This document shows, piece after piece, positions 35,362-47,778 of a DNA stretch of 64,000 nucleotides (position 1 is its first letter; the number at the start of each line of letters is the position of its first letter). The DNA is from Torreya grandis (lineage: Eukaryota > Streptophyta > Pinopsida > Cupressales > Taxaceae), in NCBI GenBank assembly GCA_037957365.1, contig JARHVA010000316.1:2324501-2388500 (forward strand), read 5' to 3'. A model generated the notes under the pieces. It saw only the letters and a program-made list of their open reading frames with translations. It was not told the DNA's origin and made no database searches. The position numbers and the translations under genes are program-made.

Positions 35362-35370
35362 GTGACGGGC
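35362..35370 (+). repeat. transposon target-site duplication, right
   Basis: gtgacgggc; the TNL reading frame continues immediately after it and ends at TGA 35,425-35,427. Confidence 0.8.
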
Positions 35371-35427
35371 AAAGAGAATAGACTAGTGCGAGCTTTCCAT
35401 CACGTCTTCCGTACCTTTACAAGCTGA

Positions 35428-37280
35428 TATGTTTTGTAAATAATGAATGTATATATTTGCTGGGTATTTGTTGGCAGTACTTTTACAAGGTGATTTGTTT
35501 TGTAAATATCTAAAAGAATTTGTAATGTGGTGAATGGATATAAACAATAATCATTTTCAAATCTTTTTATTAAAAGAAGTTTTGACTTAATTTATTTATA
35601 TAAATTTTTATTATCATATAAATAAAGTTTAATTTGAAGGAAATATTAAATAATTTAATTTTACTCATTATTTATAAAATTTAAAAGTGATTTCTTTATT
35701 TAACATCAGTTTTTTATCATTTTATTTAATAATTTTAATCATAAGATTTATTTTTATATAATTTATATTATTTATAAATAATATTATTTAATTAAATAGT
35801 CTTTTATATTCATTATCATATTTATTTTTATTTACTTCTAGTAATATTATTTTTGGACTTTTAAATAGTTTTTGAAGATAAATGTACTATCTTTTAAGAT
35901 ATTATTTTTTGAAAGTTTTATTTTATTTAAAATTTGTTCAAAATTTTTTTTCTATTTTTCAACCATATTATTAATGAGAGCTTTAAAGACACTCTTAATA
36001 CTAATTGAAATTTCTCTTAAAAGGGATCTTGGTGGATACAATTACAAAACCTATAAACTCTATAATGTCTTATGTGTTTTATAAAGTTAATTATATAATA
36101 AATTGTAATATATTTATTTAGATATGATATTTTTATTGTGATGATGGTACAACATTCTTATTATCTACTGAATTTTTTTAAGAGTACAATTTAAGATATG
36201 TCAATTTTAAAATTTTATTATTTTTTTCATAAATTTCTAATTCATTGGTGAACAATTATGTCAATCTAATATACCAATGTGTTAAGCTTCAAAGACTTTT
36301 ACTATTTTTCAGATTGATTTTTTTAAAGAAAAGGAAAAAAAATCTAATTGAAAATCAAATAGATGTCTAATTTAAAATTAAAATCAAAAGTGAACATACT
36401 TACAGATATCACAACACACCACCACCCCTCTAACTATCATTATGGAATGCATTTCAATGTAAAAATATTAATACACAAGTAAAACTTATTGTAAATTTTT
36501 TTATAAGATCTTTTTTATTAATATTTTATGTAATTTAAAATATCATGATATTTCACTCAATGGGATATAATTAAGGCTTGGTTTGATTTTATTAAATTAT
36601 TTTCTCTGGATAAGAATTATTATTACAATATATCCATCCAATTAAAACTTGACTCTTAGAAATGGAGTTCAAACCAAAACTTAATGGATTTCAAATTTGT
36701 TTAAAAAATATATAAATATATTTTGTATTCTATTTTTAAAAAAGAACCCATATAATGCTAATAAAATTATAATAAATCTAATTTATAAAAAATCATTAAG
36801 TTAGTTCAAACATACATCGCTGAACAATACTATTAACTACTAAAATTTTACTATTCTTCAAATAAAAGGCACACCTTATTAACATATCATCATATTAATT
36901 CTATCAAACTATTTTACAAGTCAAGAGTCTTTTGACTATGTTAAAGACACTTAAAAATGGCATCAAAATACTAATCACTATTTTAAACTATTTTTTTTAA
37001 CAATTGAACAAAGAAGTCATCCAAAAAAATATCTTATTATTTTGGATCACCTTTCTCATCACTAGAATCAAGGATAGAAATGGCATGCCTCTTTATCTCC
37101 TCATCTTATTGTATCAATTTTTTTTATTATAGTCATAAGATCAATCTTTATTTTGTTTTCAACTTTAATTTTTTTCGTGGATTAAAAAATAATAGTGTAT
37201 CTTACTTATTGGTATAAAGAGGCCATATAAGCTCCAATTTTCCTTTTAAAAATATTGGATTTTGATTAAATAAAATTAAT
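35428..37280. other. AT-rich intergenic sequence
   Basis: Strongly AT-rich with many poly-T and poly-A runs. No gene, element end or RNA recognised. Confidence 0.4.
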
Positions 37281-37282
37281 AA

Positions 37283-37285
37283 AAC

Positions 37286-37316
<31 letters not shown>

Positions 37317-37803
37317 TATTTTTTAGATTTATTTTGGATTTATTTTCTCAAATAAAATTTAGTTGTTTTAATGAAACAAAATATTATACTTTGACCTTAG
37401 TATTAACCCAAAACTTTTAGTAATTTACATCCATATTCTTTTTTTAAATAAATGCTTCCTTTGCTTATGCTTTCTGTAGTTTTATGTCGCATCCCATTTT
37501 GCAGTGCTCGAATTTAATTACTTTGTTTTAAAATAATTAACACATGTGCCTCATATATATATATATATATATAGTTATTTTTTAGATTTATTTTCTCAAA
37601 TAAAATTTAGTTGTTTTAATGAAACAAAATATTATACTTTGACCTTAGTATTAACCCAAAAATTTTAGTAATTTACATCCATATTCTTTTTTAAATAAAT
37701 GCTTCCTTTGCTTATGCTTTCTGTAGTTTTATGTCGCATCCCATTTTGCAGTGCTTGAATTTAATTACTTTGTTTTAAAATAATTAACACATATGCCTCC
37801 TAT
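37283..37803. repeat. tandem duplication, 259-bp spacing, flanked by (TA)n
   Basis: The block starting gttattttttagattta occurs at 37,315 and 37,574. The two units are nearly identical through 'gtcgcatcccattttgcagtgct' to 'taattaacaca'. Unit 1 has an extra 'ggatttatttt'-type repeat near its start. Each unit is preceded by a (TA)n tract (37,285-37,312 and about 37,553-37,573), which probably helped the duplication form. Confidence 0.85.
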
Positions 37804-39150
37804 ATTTTATTATATATACTATAGATTATTGTTTAATATATGTTGCATTATTTAATTGCAATTAGAAATGAAATATTTTCATTGGGATTTGGTATACTTA
37901 TCAATACTCACAATATATCATGTTTGTTTAATATCTTGATCTATTTAATTACTCATATATTTTTATTAGATGGTTGAAGGATAAATTACACTTGAATTAG
38001 AAGGGAGATTATCATCGAAGATAGGAGAGTAGATGTAGAATCTAATACCAAAAAAGATAAAACGTATATGTTTGTTAAATAACATCTAGGTTAATGCTAG
38101 AATAGTTATTTGATTTGAGAAATAGAAAATATTTTTGTCCTTTTTTTTTATAAACCTTTGTTATACATTAAGACCCATTTGGTATTTCAAACATGTGATG
38201 ATATCATAGAGTGTTGAATGAAATATAAAAACATAATTTGTGAAATTTACATCATTGGAATTCCTTATTAACATGTTAAAAATAATAAAAATAATTTTTA
38301 ATCTTAGATCTAATATGTTGTAAGTGGTCAATTTATTACCACTTACCAAAACAAAATCTTTCTTGATGCAATGAAGGACTTATCGCTCACAACTTCCTCT
38401 ATGAAATCTAGAGAGATTTGTAATTCTTGAAAAGCTACAACTTAGAGTTTGAATTATAAAAACCAACTATCCTTTGATCATATATAAGGAAATCCAAACA
38501 ATAATTCTTTACCATAAAATAATTTCCAAGGTTATTTAGGATAAATCAATCTCTTTTATTGGTTTCTTAGAGGAAACATAGATTTTCCCAAGCACTATTA
38601 TTAAGCCTTCTTAGGTCTATTTAACAACATAAGAGACTTAAAAAATTAATTAGGATACTCAAAACCACCTCTAATTTATCTATAAAAATAAAATTGTTAT
38701 CACAAACATATATCCATCCTTCTTAAGGGTTCTTAGAACTCTTAAAACAAGTAACACAAAGAATTGACAAATAGGCCTGATTTTAGTCTTCTTAGGCCTA
38801 GTTGGCCTCCAATAGGTCAAAATCGTTATATGACCCTTATTAAACCTAAAATATACTTTATTAAGGTCTTTAAAACATAATAAAGGTGATCCAATCCTTA
38901 TACCAAGTTATAGCACTCAAAAACAAAGAAAAATCAGCTTTGATCTTTTGACAATTTTCTCAAAATGAACATCTATAGGCAGATGAAAAACACAATCATA
39001 TATATATTTGAAAATTTAGAGCTCATTTTGACATTCCACCACTTGTATTAGGTCAAAAATATCCTTACCTATTTTTTGTCAAAATTCTAGGTCATTTGGC
39101 ATAATATTTTATGGGTTATGTGTAACAACCCCATTGGGTTTTTACCACCA
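37804..39150. other. AT-rich intergenic sequence
   Basis: No feature recognised. The frame at 38,161-38,349 on the minus strand has no motif. Confidence 0.35.
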
Positions 39151-39151
39151 T

Positions 39152-39238
<87 letters not shown>
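39152..39238. repeat. (TAA)29 microsatellite
   Basis: About 29 uninterrupted TAA/AAT units. Confidence 0.95.
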
Positions 39239-39757
39239 CATATCATATCATCATCAATTTCACCAAAAGAAATTTAATTAGTGATCTTTAATTAACTGCA
39301 TTAATTTAGATAACCAATAGGTTTATAGCTAATTAAATTAGATAAGGATCACCATGAATAGATATAACAATCATGAACAATACTGAATAACCAATAAATA
39401 CTCTATCTAATCATAAATGAACTAATACATTTTTACCCATGACTTATACAACATTACAATACTACTATAGAAGTATAATGTATAAATATTATAGTTTTCA
39501 AAAATACATAATAATAACTCAAATATAAAACATGATACAAAGCTTCACAGACTAGAGTCTCCATGACTCAAGTATCAATATGTAATATCAATTGTAGTCC
39601 CTAGTATAGTACTCCAACTAGGAGGGAGAGCATCATCTGAGTACTTTTTCACACCAACAACATACCATAGATCTTCCACACTATCTCCCAAATAAGGGGA
39701 TGACCTTCCCTTCATAGATAAGTAGATAATGGTGGTGCATGAATTCAGACTAACAAA

Positions 39758-39762
39758 ACTAG
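39758..39762. repeat. target-site duplication of the LTR element, left
   Basis: ACTAG, repeated at 48,967-48,971 directly beyond the other LTR. Confidence 0.85.
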
Positions 39763-40958
39763 TGTAGAGAGGATTACAAAGCAAGTTAGTCAAATATTAG
39801 TCAATAAATCATGAAAAATGCATAAAAAACTAACTAATTAAGCCTATCTATTCCTATGGGAATTAAAAAGGATAGCAAGAAACAAATGAAAGAAAGCAAA
39901 CATCATATTACCTTCTCAAATGGATTCACCATACCCATATGGCTCAAAAGCATGTTCTCCCTTGATCAATCTTCCTTGTCTTTTTTAACAAAGGTGGCAA
40001 ACTCCTCCAATGTCTCAAGAACACTCCATAAAACCTAGGCTCATGATTCCAAATCACTAAACTAGCCTATCAATGAAGTTTGTCACTAATTTTAATGGTC
40101 TATTGCAAATAATTGTTGACACAATTCTGCATAATAACTTTTCATAAATCAAGCTTTTTTATTCATGTCCATGGCCTCTCTACTTATAAATTTTTGAGAT
40201 TGGTCAGGATCAACCATGACCGTCCATCTCAAGATTGAGATGTGTGGCCATGGATAATCCTAATATTTAGAATTAAACTCATAAATATCCTCAAGATAAA
40301 TAAGCATTAAAGAGGCATGGGAGGAATTAACTAGGCATGGGTGACCTATAATCATTGATATTTTATGCACTTATGGCTTGATGGATGCCATCCCATAGAT
40401 GATGTCATTAGGTGATGCAGATATTCAAAATCAATTTCCAATAATGAGATATTCAAAAAGATCTATGGAATTCTTACTTAAGCTCTTAAATTGGATTAAT
40501 CATCTTAAGAAAGTTTAATCAAGTTTAATGCAATTCTTTGGAAATTGGTGCATAATTAATCAAAATGGTCAGAAAGTCATATTATTGGGTTGTAATTTGA
40601 CTAGAGAGGAACTGGAAGGTGATGTTAGATGTGTTGGAGCTATATTCTCATTTAAGATGTTACCAATACCAAATAACAAAGGTATGTGATATGTACCAAT
40701 AATTAGAAGAAAAGAGTGATCTAGAGCACTAAATGGCAAAATTGTCATTTTGACTCGAAATGATCTGATCAAAGTTAGCTGGCCCATAAAATGCATTTCC
40801 CTATTTAGGGATACTTTGACCTAAACTAGAATTTGTAAGTGACAATTTTGAACCATTTAGGGCATTTTATGTATTTTGACCTAAAATGTGCATTTGAGTG
40901 CAATTCGAGTAAGATTGACAATTTCAACACAAATGGTGTTAGGAATTGGATGTCTACA
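39763..40958 (-). repeat. 3' LTR of the LARD-like element
   Basis: Direct repeat of 47,779-48,966, nearly identical by eye with scattered substitutions and small indels. Plus-strand ends are tgtaga...tctaca. On the minus strand it starts TGTAGACATCC. Confidence 0.9.
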
Positions 40959-40972
40959 TTTTCCCCCTATTT
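40959..40972 (-). promoter_or_regulatory. polypurine tract
   Basis: Minus-strand AAATAGGGGGAAAA directly before the TG of the 3' LTR, the primer for plus-strand DNA synthesis. Confidence 0.8.
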
Positions 40973-42845
40973 GAGAAGGTGTAATGAGACATTTAGGTGA
41001 AGCAACATCTTTTCAAAGAAAATATTTGTCAAGAAGAAATTGGAACAGACCCATGATGCCCCCTCGAGAGGACATATTAGGATGGAAGAAAAGGATGGAC
41101 TCTAAAAAAGAAAGAGAGTGAGAGATTAACCCATGGAATAGATCACATCCAAATAAGCTAATGCTTGCACACGTGATTACCATCAATGATCAAAATATAA
41201 TTAGAGGTATAATAGGCCCCATAAATAGAGGGAATGGGAAAGATATAATCCATAAATGTAAGGGACACACTTTAAATGTACCCAATTTGAGAGTATAAGC
41301 TGCATGCTTATGACATTATTCAATCTTGAGACAAGTTGCACACTAAAATATTACCATTATGAGCTTTAATGTGGAGAGCTTAGAATTAGAGGAAAAGAGA
41401 GAACATTCTGCTTCAGGAAGGGAAGCACCACTAGAATGGGGTCTCCAAAGAGAATATAATAAGTACTCTAGTAGTGCAAATTTGATCTTGATAAGATAGT
41501 TTTGCCCCAATAGGGCAAATTTTGATCATTGATAAAGAATAAATAATGATTTTCCCCTGTAGGGATGAATTGATTCTGATATTATTTAGATGTTAGGCCC
41601 CAGCATGGGAAATTAGCAAGCAAAATATCTCAAAGATATAACCCAAAAGATAGGTTAAAGTGAGCAGACAAAAACGTACATGCGATGGTGTAATGGCTTA
41701 TAAAGCCATATAAAACCAAGCATATGAGAATGAAAAAAGTGATGAAAGAGAAGGAAATAAGAATGAAAGATAGCCAAGCTGACCTCAATAGAAATTGAGC
41801 ATTGCCTACATAGTTCTATGAACTCATGTTCCAACATGAACTTCAGGCCAATGTAGTTTACCCAAGTTTGGGAGAGAATGGAATGAGAAATGATAAAAAT
41901 GGACAAATAATTTGATTAGACTTATAATGTATGCAAAGAGATGCACATCTAATCATAGACAAAGAAGCCTGAAATGTATGTTACCTAAAAGCCTAATTCC
42001 ATATCATGAGCCTAGGTTTTGTAAAGTGTTCTTGAGAATCGTTCATCGGAGCTGATGTTGACATTTAAGACTTTGAGACCTGAGCACAAAGTGCTTGCTA
42101 TAAAAAAATAAATTAGGCATCATAAGTATAAATAACTTAAAATGACATAAGATTCCAATTACGATGAACTAGTTCAAATGTGAATATCTATAACTAAGGA
42201 TAATGGTAAAACAATGACCAAAACCAAAGTTACAATGATTTAAATTTAAACAAAAAAGAAAAGATAAATAAAAAGATAAACATAAATGAACCTAAGTTGA
42301 AATAAATATATGATCAATCAAGACTTAAGTAGGAACAAAAATGTTTTTAAAAAAAAAGGCAAAATAATAAAGATTCATGTGGACTATCAAGATGTACTTA
42401 GAAAAATAAAACAAAGAAGCACGACCAAATAGGAAAATAAAAGACCAGACAACAAATAACAATCAAATAAACACACAAAATGTTTTTGAGTTTTTGAATG
42501 GTTTTATGAATGTTTTTGGAATTTCTATTTATCTCAACTTGATTGAGGATTAAGAGATACAGAACAATCCAACTCATGAAATGGTGAGAGCGCACCAACT
42601 TAAAATGCTCATAATACAATGAGAGCATATGATAAGAGGGATTGAGTTCAACTTGACATGAATCAAGCATGGCCTATATAACCCCAAAATAATCCCAAGT
42701 CATAGTAATTCTATCCACACAAAAGGTGATGAAAAACTGACTAGGTCACAACAAGTTCACAAAAAAAGGTGAATGACAAGACAAATGATAATAGTAATGA
42801 CTAGATGATGCAGCAATGCATGATAAAAATGCATTGTACCTAATT

Positions 42846-42968
42846 TTCCCATAGGTAGTTATAATTATGAAACAATGTCATAATATTGATATGCCCAAAG
42901 GCAGTTATAACTAGGGGTACCAAAACAATATTGATTTACCCATAGGCAGTTATAATCAATGATACCAA
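42846..42968. repeat. short tandem repeat in LARD interior, about 48-bp unit
   Basis: Three units share 'cccataggcagttataa' or a near variant (starting about 42,849, 42,893 and 42,940), each followed by 'gta-cca-aa-atattgat'-like sequence. Confidence 0.6.
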
Positions 42969-43254
42969 ATAAGATTATAGATGAAAGATAACTTGCCATA
43001 TTAAATATCACACTATATTCATAGACTGAACTTCAACACTGAATTTAAAAATTGTTGAAACTAGATTAGAATCCCCCTGCAAAAGGTGCATGATAAACCA
43101 AAGGAACCAATATCAAAATGGGATAAACGGGATGACTAAAAACAAGCCTTGGTCAATAGTAAAGAAATAGTATAATAAAAATGGTATAATGAAATGATCA
43201 AAAGAAAATTGGATACAGTGGCAACAAAGTTTCCACAAGTAATGACTAGATCAG

Positions 43255-43350
43255 ATTGCTCACAAAATGGTGAGAGCATTGGCTTAGGTTGCTCACAAAA
43301 TGGTGAGAGCATTCAAACTTAACAATTTCTCACAAAATGGCAAGAGCATG
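43255..43350. repeat. cluster of hairpin-forming repeats
   Basis: gctcacaaaatggtgagagc occurs at about 43,258 and 43,290, with a variant (tctcacaaaatggcaagagc) at about 43,327. Each holds the inverted pair CTCAC/GTGAG around a six-base loop. A related 'atgctcataatacaatgagagcat' type hairpin lies near 42,607. All are within the element's interior, toward its 3' end on the minus strand. Confidence 0.6.
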
Positions 43351-43886
43351 GGAAAGGGGTGATCAAACTGACCTCAATAAAAATTGAGCACTGCCTACAT
43401 AGTCCTGAAGGACCTCAAGTCAATGTAGTTCAAATAGTATGGTTCATGGATCTCAATGGTATAATAATGCCTAAAAAGGGTCTATAGGGTTATCCCTAAG
43501 AGACGAGGCATGGTAATGGAAAATGGGTAAATGGTAGATGAAAAATGGTTTTGTTGCTCTTGTTGATAGGGAGATGCACATCTTAGTCAATATGTGAGAC
43601 AACAAAAATGATCAGCTATATAAGTTGCTATCCAACACCCTTTTAGAATAACTGCTCTGTTAAGAACTTGTTTCTGATTTGGATCTCAATAATGTGTTTG
43701 TGATCTTCATAGATCATTGATTATACTTCCTTCAAATGTCAAAACAAGATATCCTTATAACCTTGATAAAGGAAAGTGCTGCTAGTGATGGTAAATAATG
43801 GTAGGATAAATGAGATAAGTGGGAAATAAATAGGTGGGTGATAATGGAATGTATAATGAATGGGAAATAAATGAAGATCAGGACTT

Positions 43887-44192
43887 TCAGTCACACATAA
43901 TGTTTTTGATGCCAGATTCAACATAATTTTTTGTTGTGGTGAGGTCGAAGACCTCTGAAGATGCTCTTGATAGGACCATCAAATTGTTTTGTTGCTTGAT
44001 CTTGAGAGTAGCTACCATCTGATTATGTTGTAGATTGGAAGCTATTTTGATTTGATCTTTGATATTATCTTCATTAAACAATGAATAACTTTTGTGCTCA
44101 GCTATTGGTTCCTTGATGAGGTTTTCACCAATGAATTTGTTTTGATCATCCCATAGTGCCTCCCAGAAGGTTTCACAAAGAGATGTTAACAT
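43887..44192 (-). pseudogene. possible continuation of the LARD coding region
   Basis: A 101-residue minus-strand frame (MLTSLCETFWEALWDDQNKF...) follows the main ORF after a gap with stops. It is charged and shows no recognisable domain. It could be a decayed 3' part of the same gene or chance. Confidence 0.25.
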
Positions 44193-44965
44193 TTGAATTT
44201 GATTGTCTTCTAGTGCCTTGAAAAAGGTGTCACTAAAAGATGTTTAGTTTGATCTTTGCTTATCCCTTAGTGCCTCTAAAATGGTTTAACTAGGAGATTA
44301 TTCATCTTCTAAATGAATGTGGTCTTGGTCCCCCTAATATTCTACAAATGATATGTCACCATGGATGCAGTTCAATAAAGTGTGATTCTGTCAGTCCCGA
44401 TCGACACTTATGGGAGGTGGAATGTCAATATAATGGCTATGTTGGGTGGTAATAATGAGATGGTGAAAGGAAACACAATCCTCATAGAATATACTAAGAT
44501 AAATTATGTCGATGCTAAAGTTATCATCCTCAAAAACTGTAGAAAGATCACAAAAATATTCAAATTGATCTGTAAGGCAATTGTAACCAATGTTGTAACA
44601 ACCAATACTATAATTTGTTTCTGGCTCTGATTATGAAGTAAGGGACTCTGAATCAAATTTTTAACTGATGTATTTTTTATGCTAAATCCAATGTTGGTTC
44701 AAAAATAGAACCTAACTCTAATATTGATTCTTCATCTGATATGGTTATTTTGATAATGTTCTGTTGAATGCTGAATTTTTGACAAGTAATGGCATAATGG
44801 GCTCAATAAAAACTGATTCATCTTGGAAGGGTTCAACATAGACTGACTCATCTAAGTGAAGCCCCTCTATGTGGAAAAGAGGGAACCGCTCAAGGTACGT
44901 CTTGACAAAATTGTGTTTGTCAAAGTGAGACTCCTCTACAAGTGGGAAAAGATCAAGAGATAACT

Positions 44966-45817
44966 CTATCGAGAATGGCTTGTCAAAGAGATGAGGTTTT
45001 TAAAAATAGGTAACATATGAATAGGTAACTTATCATAGTTTATCTTTTCATAAATAGGTGTTTCAATAATAACATGTTGGTTTTGGTTCACAATTGGTTG
45101 TAAAAGATCAATTTTGAACATATTTTGATCCTCATAAGATGGCTTTTGAAGAGGTAATGGTTCTTGTTTAGGCTCGAAGATTAGGACAAAATTTATAAAG
45201 TGGGGAACATTTAGTTTATTGGGAACAATGGTTTTTGGTTCAATAATGGACTCTCCAAAGATTAGACTATTGAAGAAGGGATCAAAAATATTTGGTTCAT
45301 CAAATGGAGGTTCTTCAATAATAGGTTCATCAAAAACTAGTGATGGGCCAAGAATGTTAACAACTAGATGCTTCTTAGTTTGGTTGCTTGTGCAAACCAA
45401 AGGAGGAGGTCCTAGAAAAGTAACGACTGGACACTTCTTAGTTTGGTTGCTTGTGCAAACCAAAGGATGAGATCCTAAAATGGTGATGACTGGACACTTC
45501 TTAGTTTGGTTGCTCATGTAAACCAAAGAAGGAGGTCCTAAAATAATGATCTTGGTACATTGTGGAGTTTGATTACTTACACAAGCCAAAGCATCTAAGT
45601 CTTCTTGATAAACCCAATCATTCCAATCATGAGTTGGATCATAAGTTGGATCTTGATTGTGTTCCCATGATTGATTTTTGTGAGGTGGATAGAAATTTGT
45701 CTCACAAACCATGTTCTCACCATAGGGGTCTTGACTAAAGGCATAAAAGTTATTTTGTGCATCCATTCTATCATAAATAGGATTATCCATGACTGCACCA
45801 TAAGTGTAGCTAGACAT
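44966..45817 (-). CDS. unknown repeat protein of the LARD-like element (283 aa)
   Basis: The longest open frame in the element and the only one without lesions. The N-terminal part (residues 1-75) is Tyr/Asn/Asp-rich (MSSYTYGAVMDNPIYDRMDA...). Residues about 80-165 are four 21-residue repeats of the type SNQTKKCPVVTILGPPPLVC. Residues about 165-205 are acidic and Pro/Phe-rich (DEPIIEEPPFDEPNIFDPFF), and the rest has no pattern. No signal peptide, membrane segment, protease or zinc knuckle is visible. Position, between 5' LTR and centre on the element's coding strand, is where gag would lie, but it does not resemble plant gag. Function unknown. Confidence 0.55.
   Translation of the reverse strand: MSSYTYGAVMDNPIYDRMDAQNNFYAFSQDPYGENMVCETNFYPPHKNQSWEHNQDPTYDPTHDWNDWVYQEDLDALACVSNQTPQCTKIIILGPPSLVYMSNQTKKCPVITILGSHPLVCTSNQTKKCPVVTFLGPPPLVCTSNQTKKHLVVNILGPSLVFDEPIIEEPPFDEPNIFDPFFNSLIFGESIIEPKTIVPNKLNVPHFINFVLIFEPKQEPLPLQKPSYEDQNMFKIDLLQPIVNQNQHVIIETPIYEKINYDKLPIHMLPIFKNLISLTSHSR
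45354..45560 (-). repeat. 63-bp in-frame tandem repeats within the LARD ORF
   Basis: 'ttcttagtttggttgc' recurs with a 63-base period (45,372, 45,435, 45,498) and a diverged fourth unit. They encode the 21-residue repeats. Confidence 0.85.
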
Positions 45818-47504
45818 ATCTACATTTAATGAAGAAATCTTCGAAAATAGAAAGTCTTAAAGTTCTACAAACTCTAAAAAGTGATGTTTAAAAGACAAAA
45901 GGTTCAACCTTGGTTGAAAGGGTGAAGTTGCATCTCAAAAGTAGTTTTTGCAAAGATTTGGCATAAAACAACCTAATGTCAAATGTCTAACATCAAAGTT
46001 TTTTGAAGAAAGATTGTGTTTTCCCAAACAAAGTCACAAAAAATGATGAAGATAGGCACTTGAACAAGTAAACAATCAATAGTGTTCAAAATTGGGTAAT
46101 CATTTAACCGAAGCTATACAACCCAAAAGAAAAATATCTATGTACCAACCCCATGAATTGAGGCCTAAACAGAAATCAATCAATGTTTAGATCCAAACTT
46201 GACAAGGTTAATTGAAAATTCAATGTTGAAGACTAGGATTGGACCAAATAAGCTAGACAAGAGCGGACAACATAACGATGCATAAACAAGGTCCAAATGG
46301 TATATATGACATGGTTTAAAATAAATGGTTTTTGATACAATGGTAAAAAAGTTCTTGAAATAAATTGAGCAACCTAATGGCGTAAGCATGCTCGAATGAT
46401 GTGGTCAATTGTTATGTTTCAAAGACTCAAAGACAAAAAAGATTTGACATGATTTGGGCAGCATAACGCTACCCTTCTTAACTCAAATACATGATTTTGA
46501 CATAGCTTATGAACAAACAAACAATTTTTAGCCTCAAAGCATACCAAGCAAATAATGACCAAAATACACTAAGTATAATCATCCAAATCCTAACAAGGGT
46601 ATGGTAATGTGGGGTTGACTAAACTATCAAGTTTCAAACATCTCTAGGGGAATCAATTGCACAATGACTTTCATGTCAAACAATGAAAAAGACAAGCATG
46701 GAAAATGGTTAACCATGACATTGGCTAGTTGTAAAAAGGTCTAGTCCTTTTTACAACCACTACATCTTGTTGTTCACTCAATGTAGTGTGATGTCCAAAT
46801 ACATATATGTCTCATGTGCAACTCCAATTAGGAGCCAAATGAAGTCAATGCTGGGAGGTGAAACCCTGGGTCAAAGCTTCCCTAAAGAACTCACAGGAGG
46901 TAATGACGTCCCCCTCGCAATCCAAGATGAAATGAAATGAAAGACATAAAAAGAAAGACTTTAGGGTCATTTTCAAGGTCACCCAAACTTTGACAATTTT
47001 TTGGGGAGTGCTTTAGATGACATTCTTTCTAAACCTTGGACTAGGCTTTTTTGAAATAGGAATGGTGCTTTTGATTACAAGGGTTCTCTAAAGGGGACAA
47101 ATGGAAGAGTATACATGCAACACCCCTCTTTTTTTCAAACAAAAATCTAATTTAAACAACTAAGTGAATACAAAAAGCATGGAAATGTCAGTTCATTTTT
47201 AAGCCCAAATGGAAAATGAGGTGGTGTTCATTTGACCCCTTGGTCTTAGTTGTAACTTTGAAAACTAATGTTAAAAATACTTAAGTACCTTAAATGTTAC
47301 TTTAAACACCAAAATAATGTTCCTAATTCATTTTTAAGCATGTAAAAGGTGATCTAAACATGTTTTTAGCAAAGGTCAAGCTTGGTCTTACAACAAAAAT
47401 GTTAGCATGTCCTTTAGCTTTGAAGCTATTTTGGGTTTGAAATAATGAACTTCAAAGAAAGAGCTCTCAAGTTTGTGTTTTTAATAAAAACACAGTGACT
47501 ATGT

Positions 47505-47640
47505 TGGTTCTATAACTGATGATGGTTACACTTAATAACCAATGATGGTTATCTAACTGACAGTTATACCAATAGTGACTGATGATGGCTATGCCAACCG
47601 ATGATGGTTTTACTAACCGATGTCAGTGACTATGTAAACC
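47505..47640. repeat. short 'gatgatggtt' repeats next to the 5' LTR
   Basis: Seven or so units of about 20 bases built on 'aact/accgatgatggtta' lie in the element's leader, 140-270 bases inside the 5' LTR on the minus strand. Confidence 0.6.
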
Positions 47641-47778
47641 CATGACAAAGAAAACTGGTAAAACAAAGTTAGAAAATCAAATTGCAAGAGTTTTAATGAT
47701 CCAAATGAATATTTTAAAGTTGCATAATGATCTTTTTCATGTTTGGGATGTGTCTAGTCCCACCGAGGTGTGCTAAAA

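Larger units (their letters stand above)
29385..35427 (+). pseudogene. TIR-NBS-LRR (TNL) resistance gene, multiply disrupted
   Basis: Intracellular immune receptors of this class sense pathogen effectors: TIR signals, NBS binds nucleotide, LRR recognises. I infer five exons from domain content and GT-AG borders: TIR 29,385-29,901, NBS 30,052-31,092, linker 31,203-31,541, LRR 31,630-32,889, C-terminal domain 32,967-33,362 plus the 18-codon end at 35,371-35,427. Damage: a one-base deletion in TIR, loss of the kinase-2 segment, MHH for MHD, TAG at 31,639, and a transposon in the last exon. The phase between exons 1 and 2 also does not match with the obvious splice sites. The start at 29,385 gives MATAINAFEV followed by the TIR core. 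GC is higher than in the flanks. The C-terminal domain resembles that of conifer TNLs. Almost certainly a pseudogene, though sequence error could explain a single lesion. Confidence 0.9.

Noticed and set aside
45219..45470. plus-strand Gly/Ser-rich frame
   Set aside because: Antisense of the repeat protein of the LARD-like element; its apparent repeats are the complementary 63-bp units.
45354..45560. Regular repeats resembling a CRISPR array
   Set aside because: The units are contiguous 63-bp repeats without unique spacers, in frame within an ORF of a plant element.
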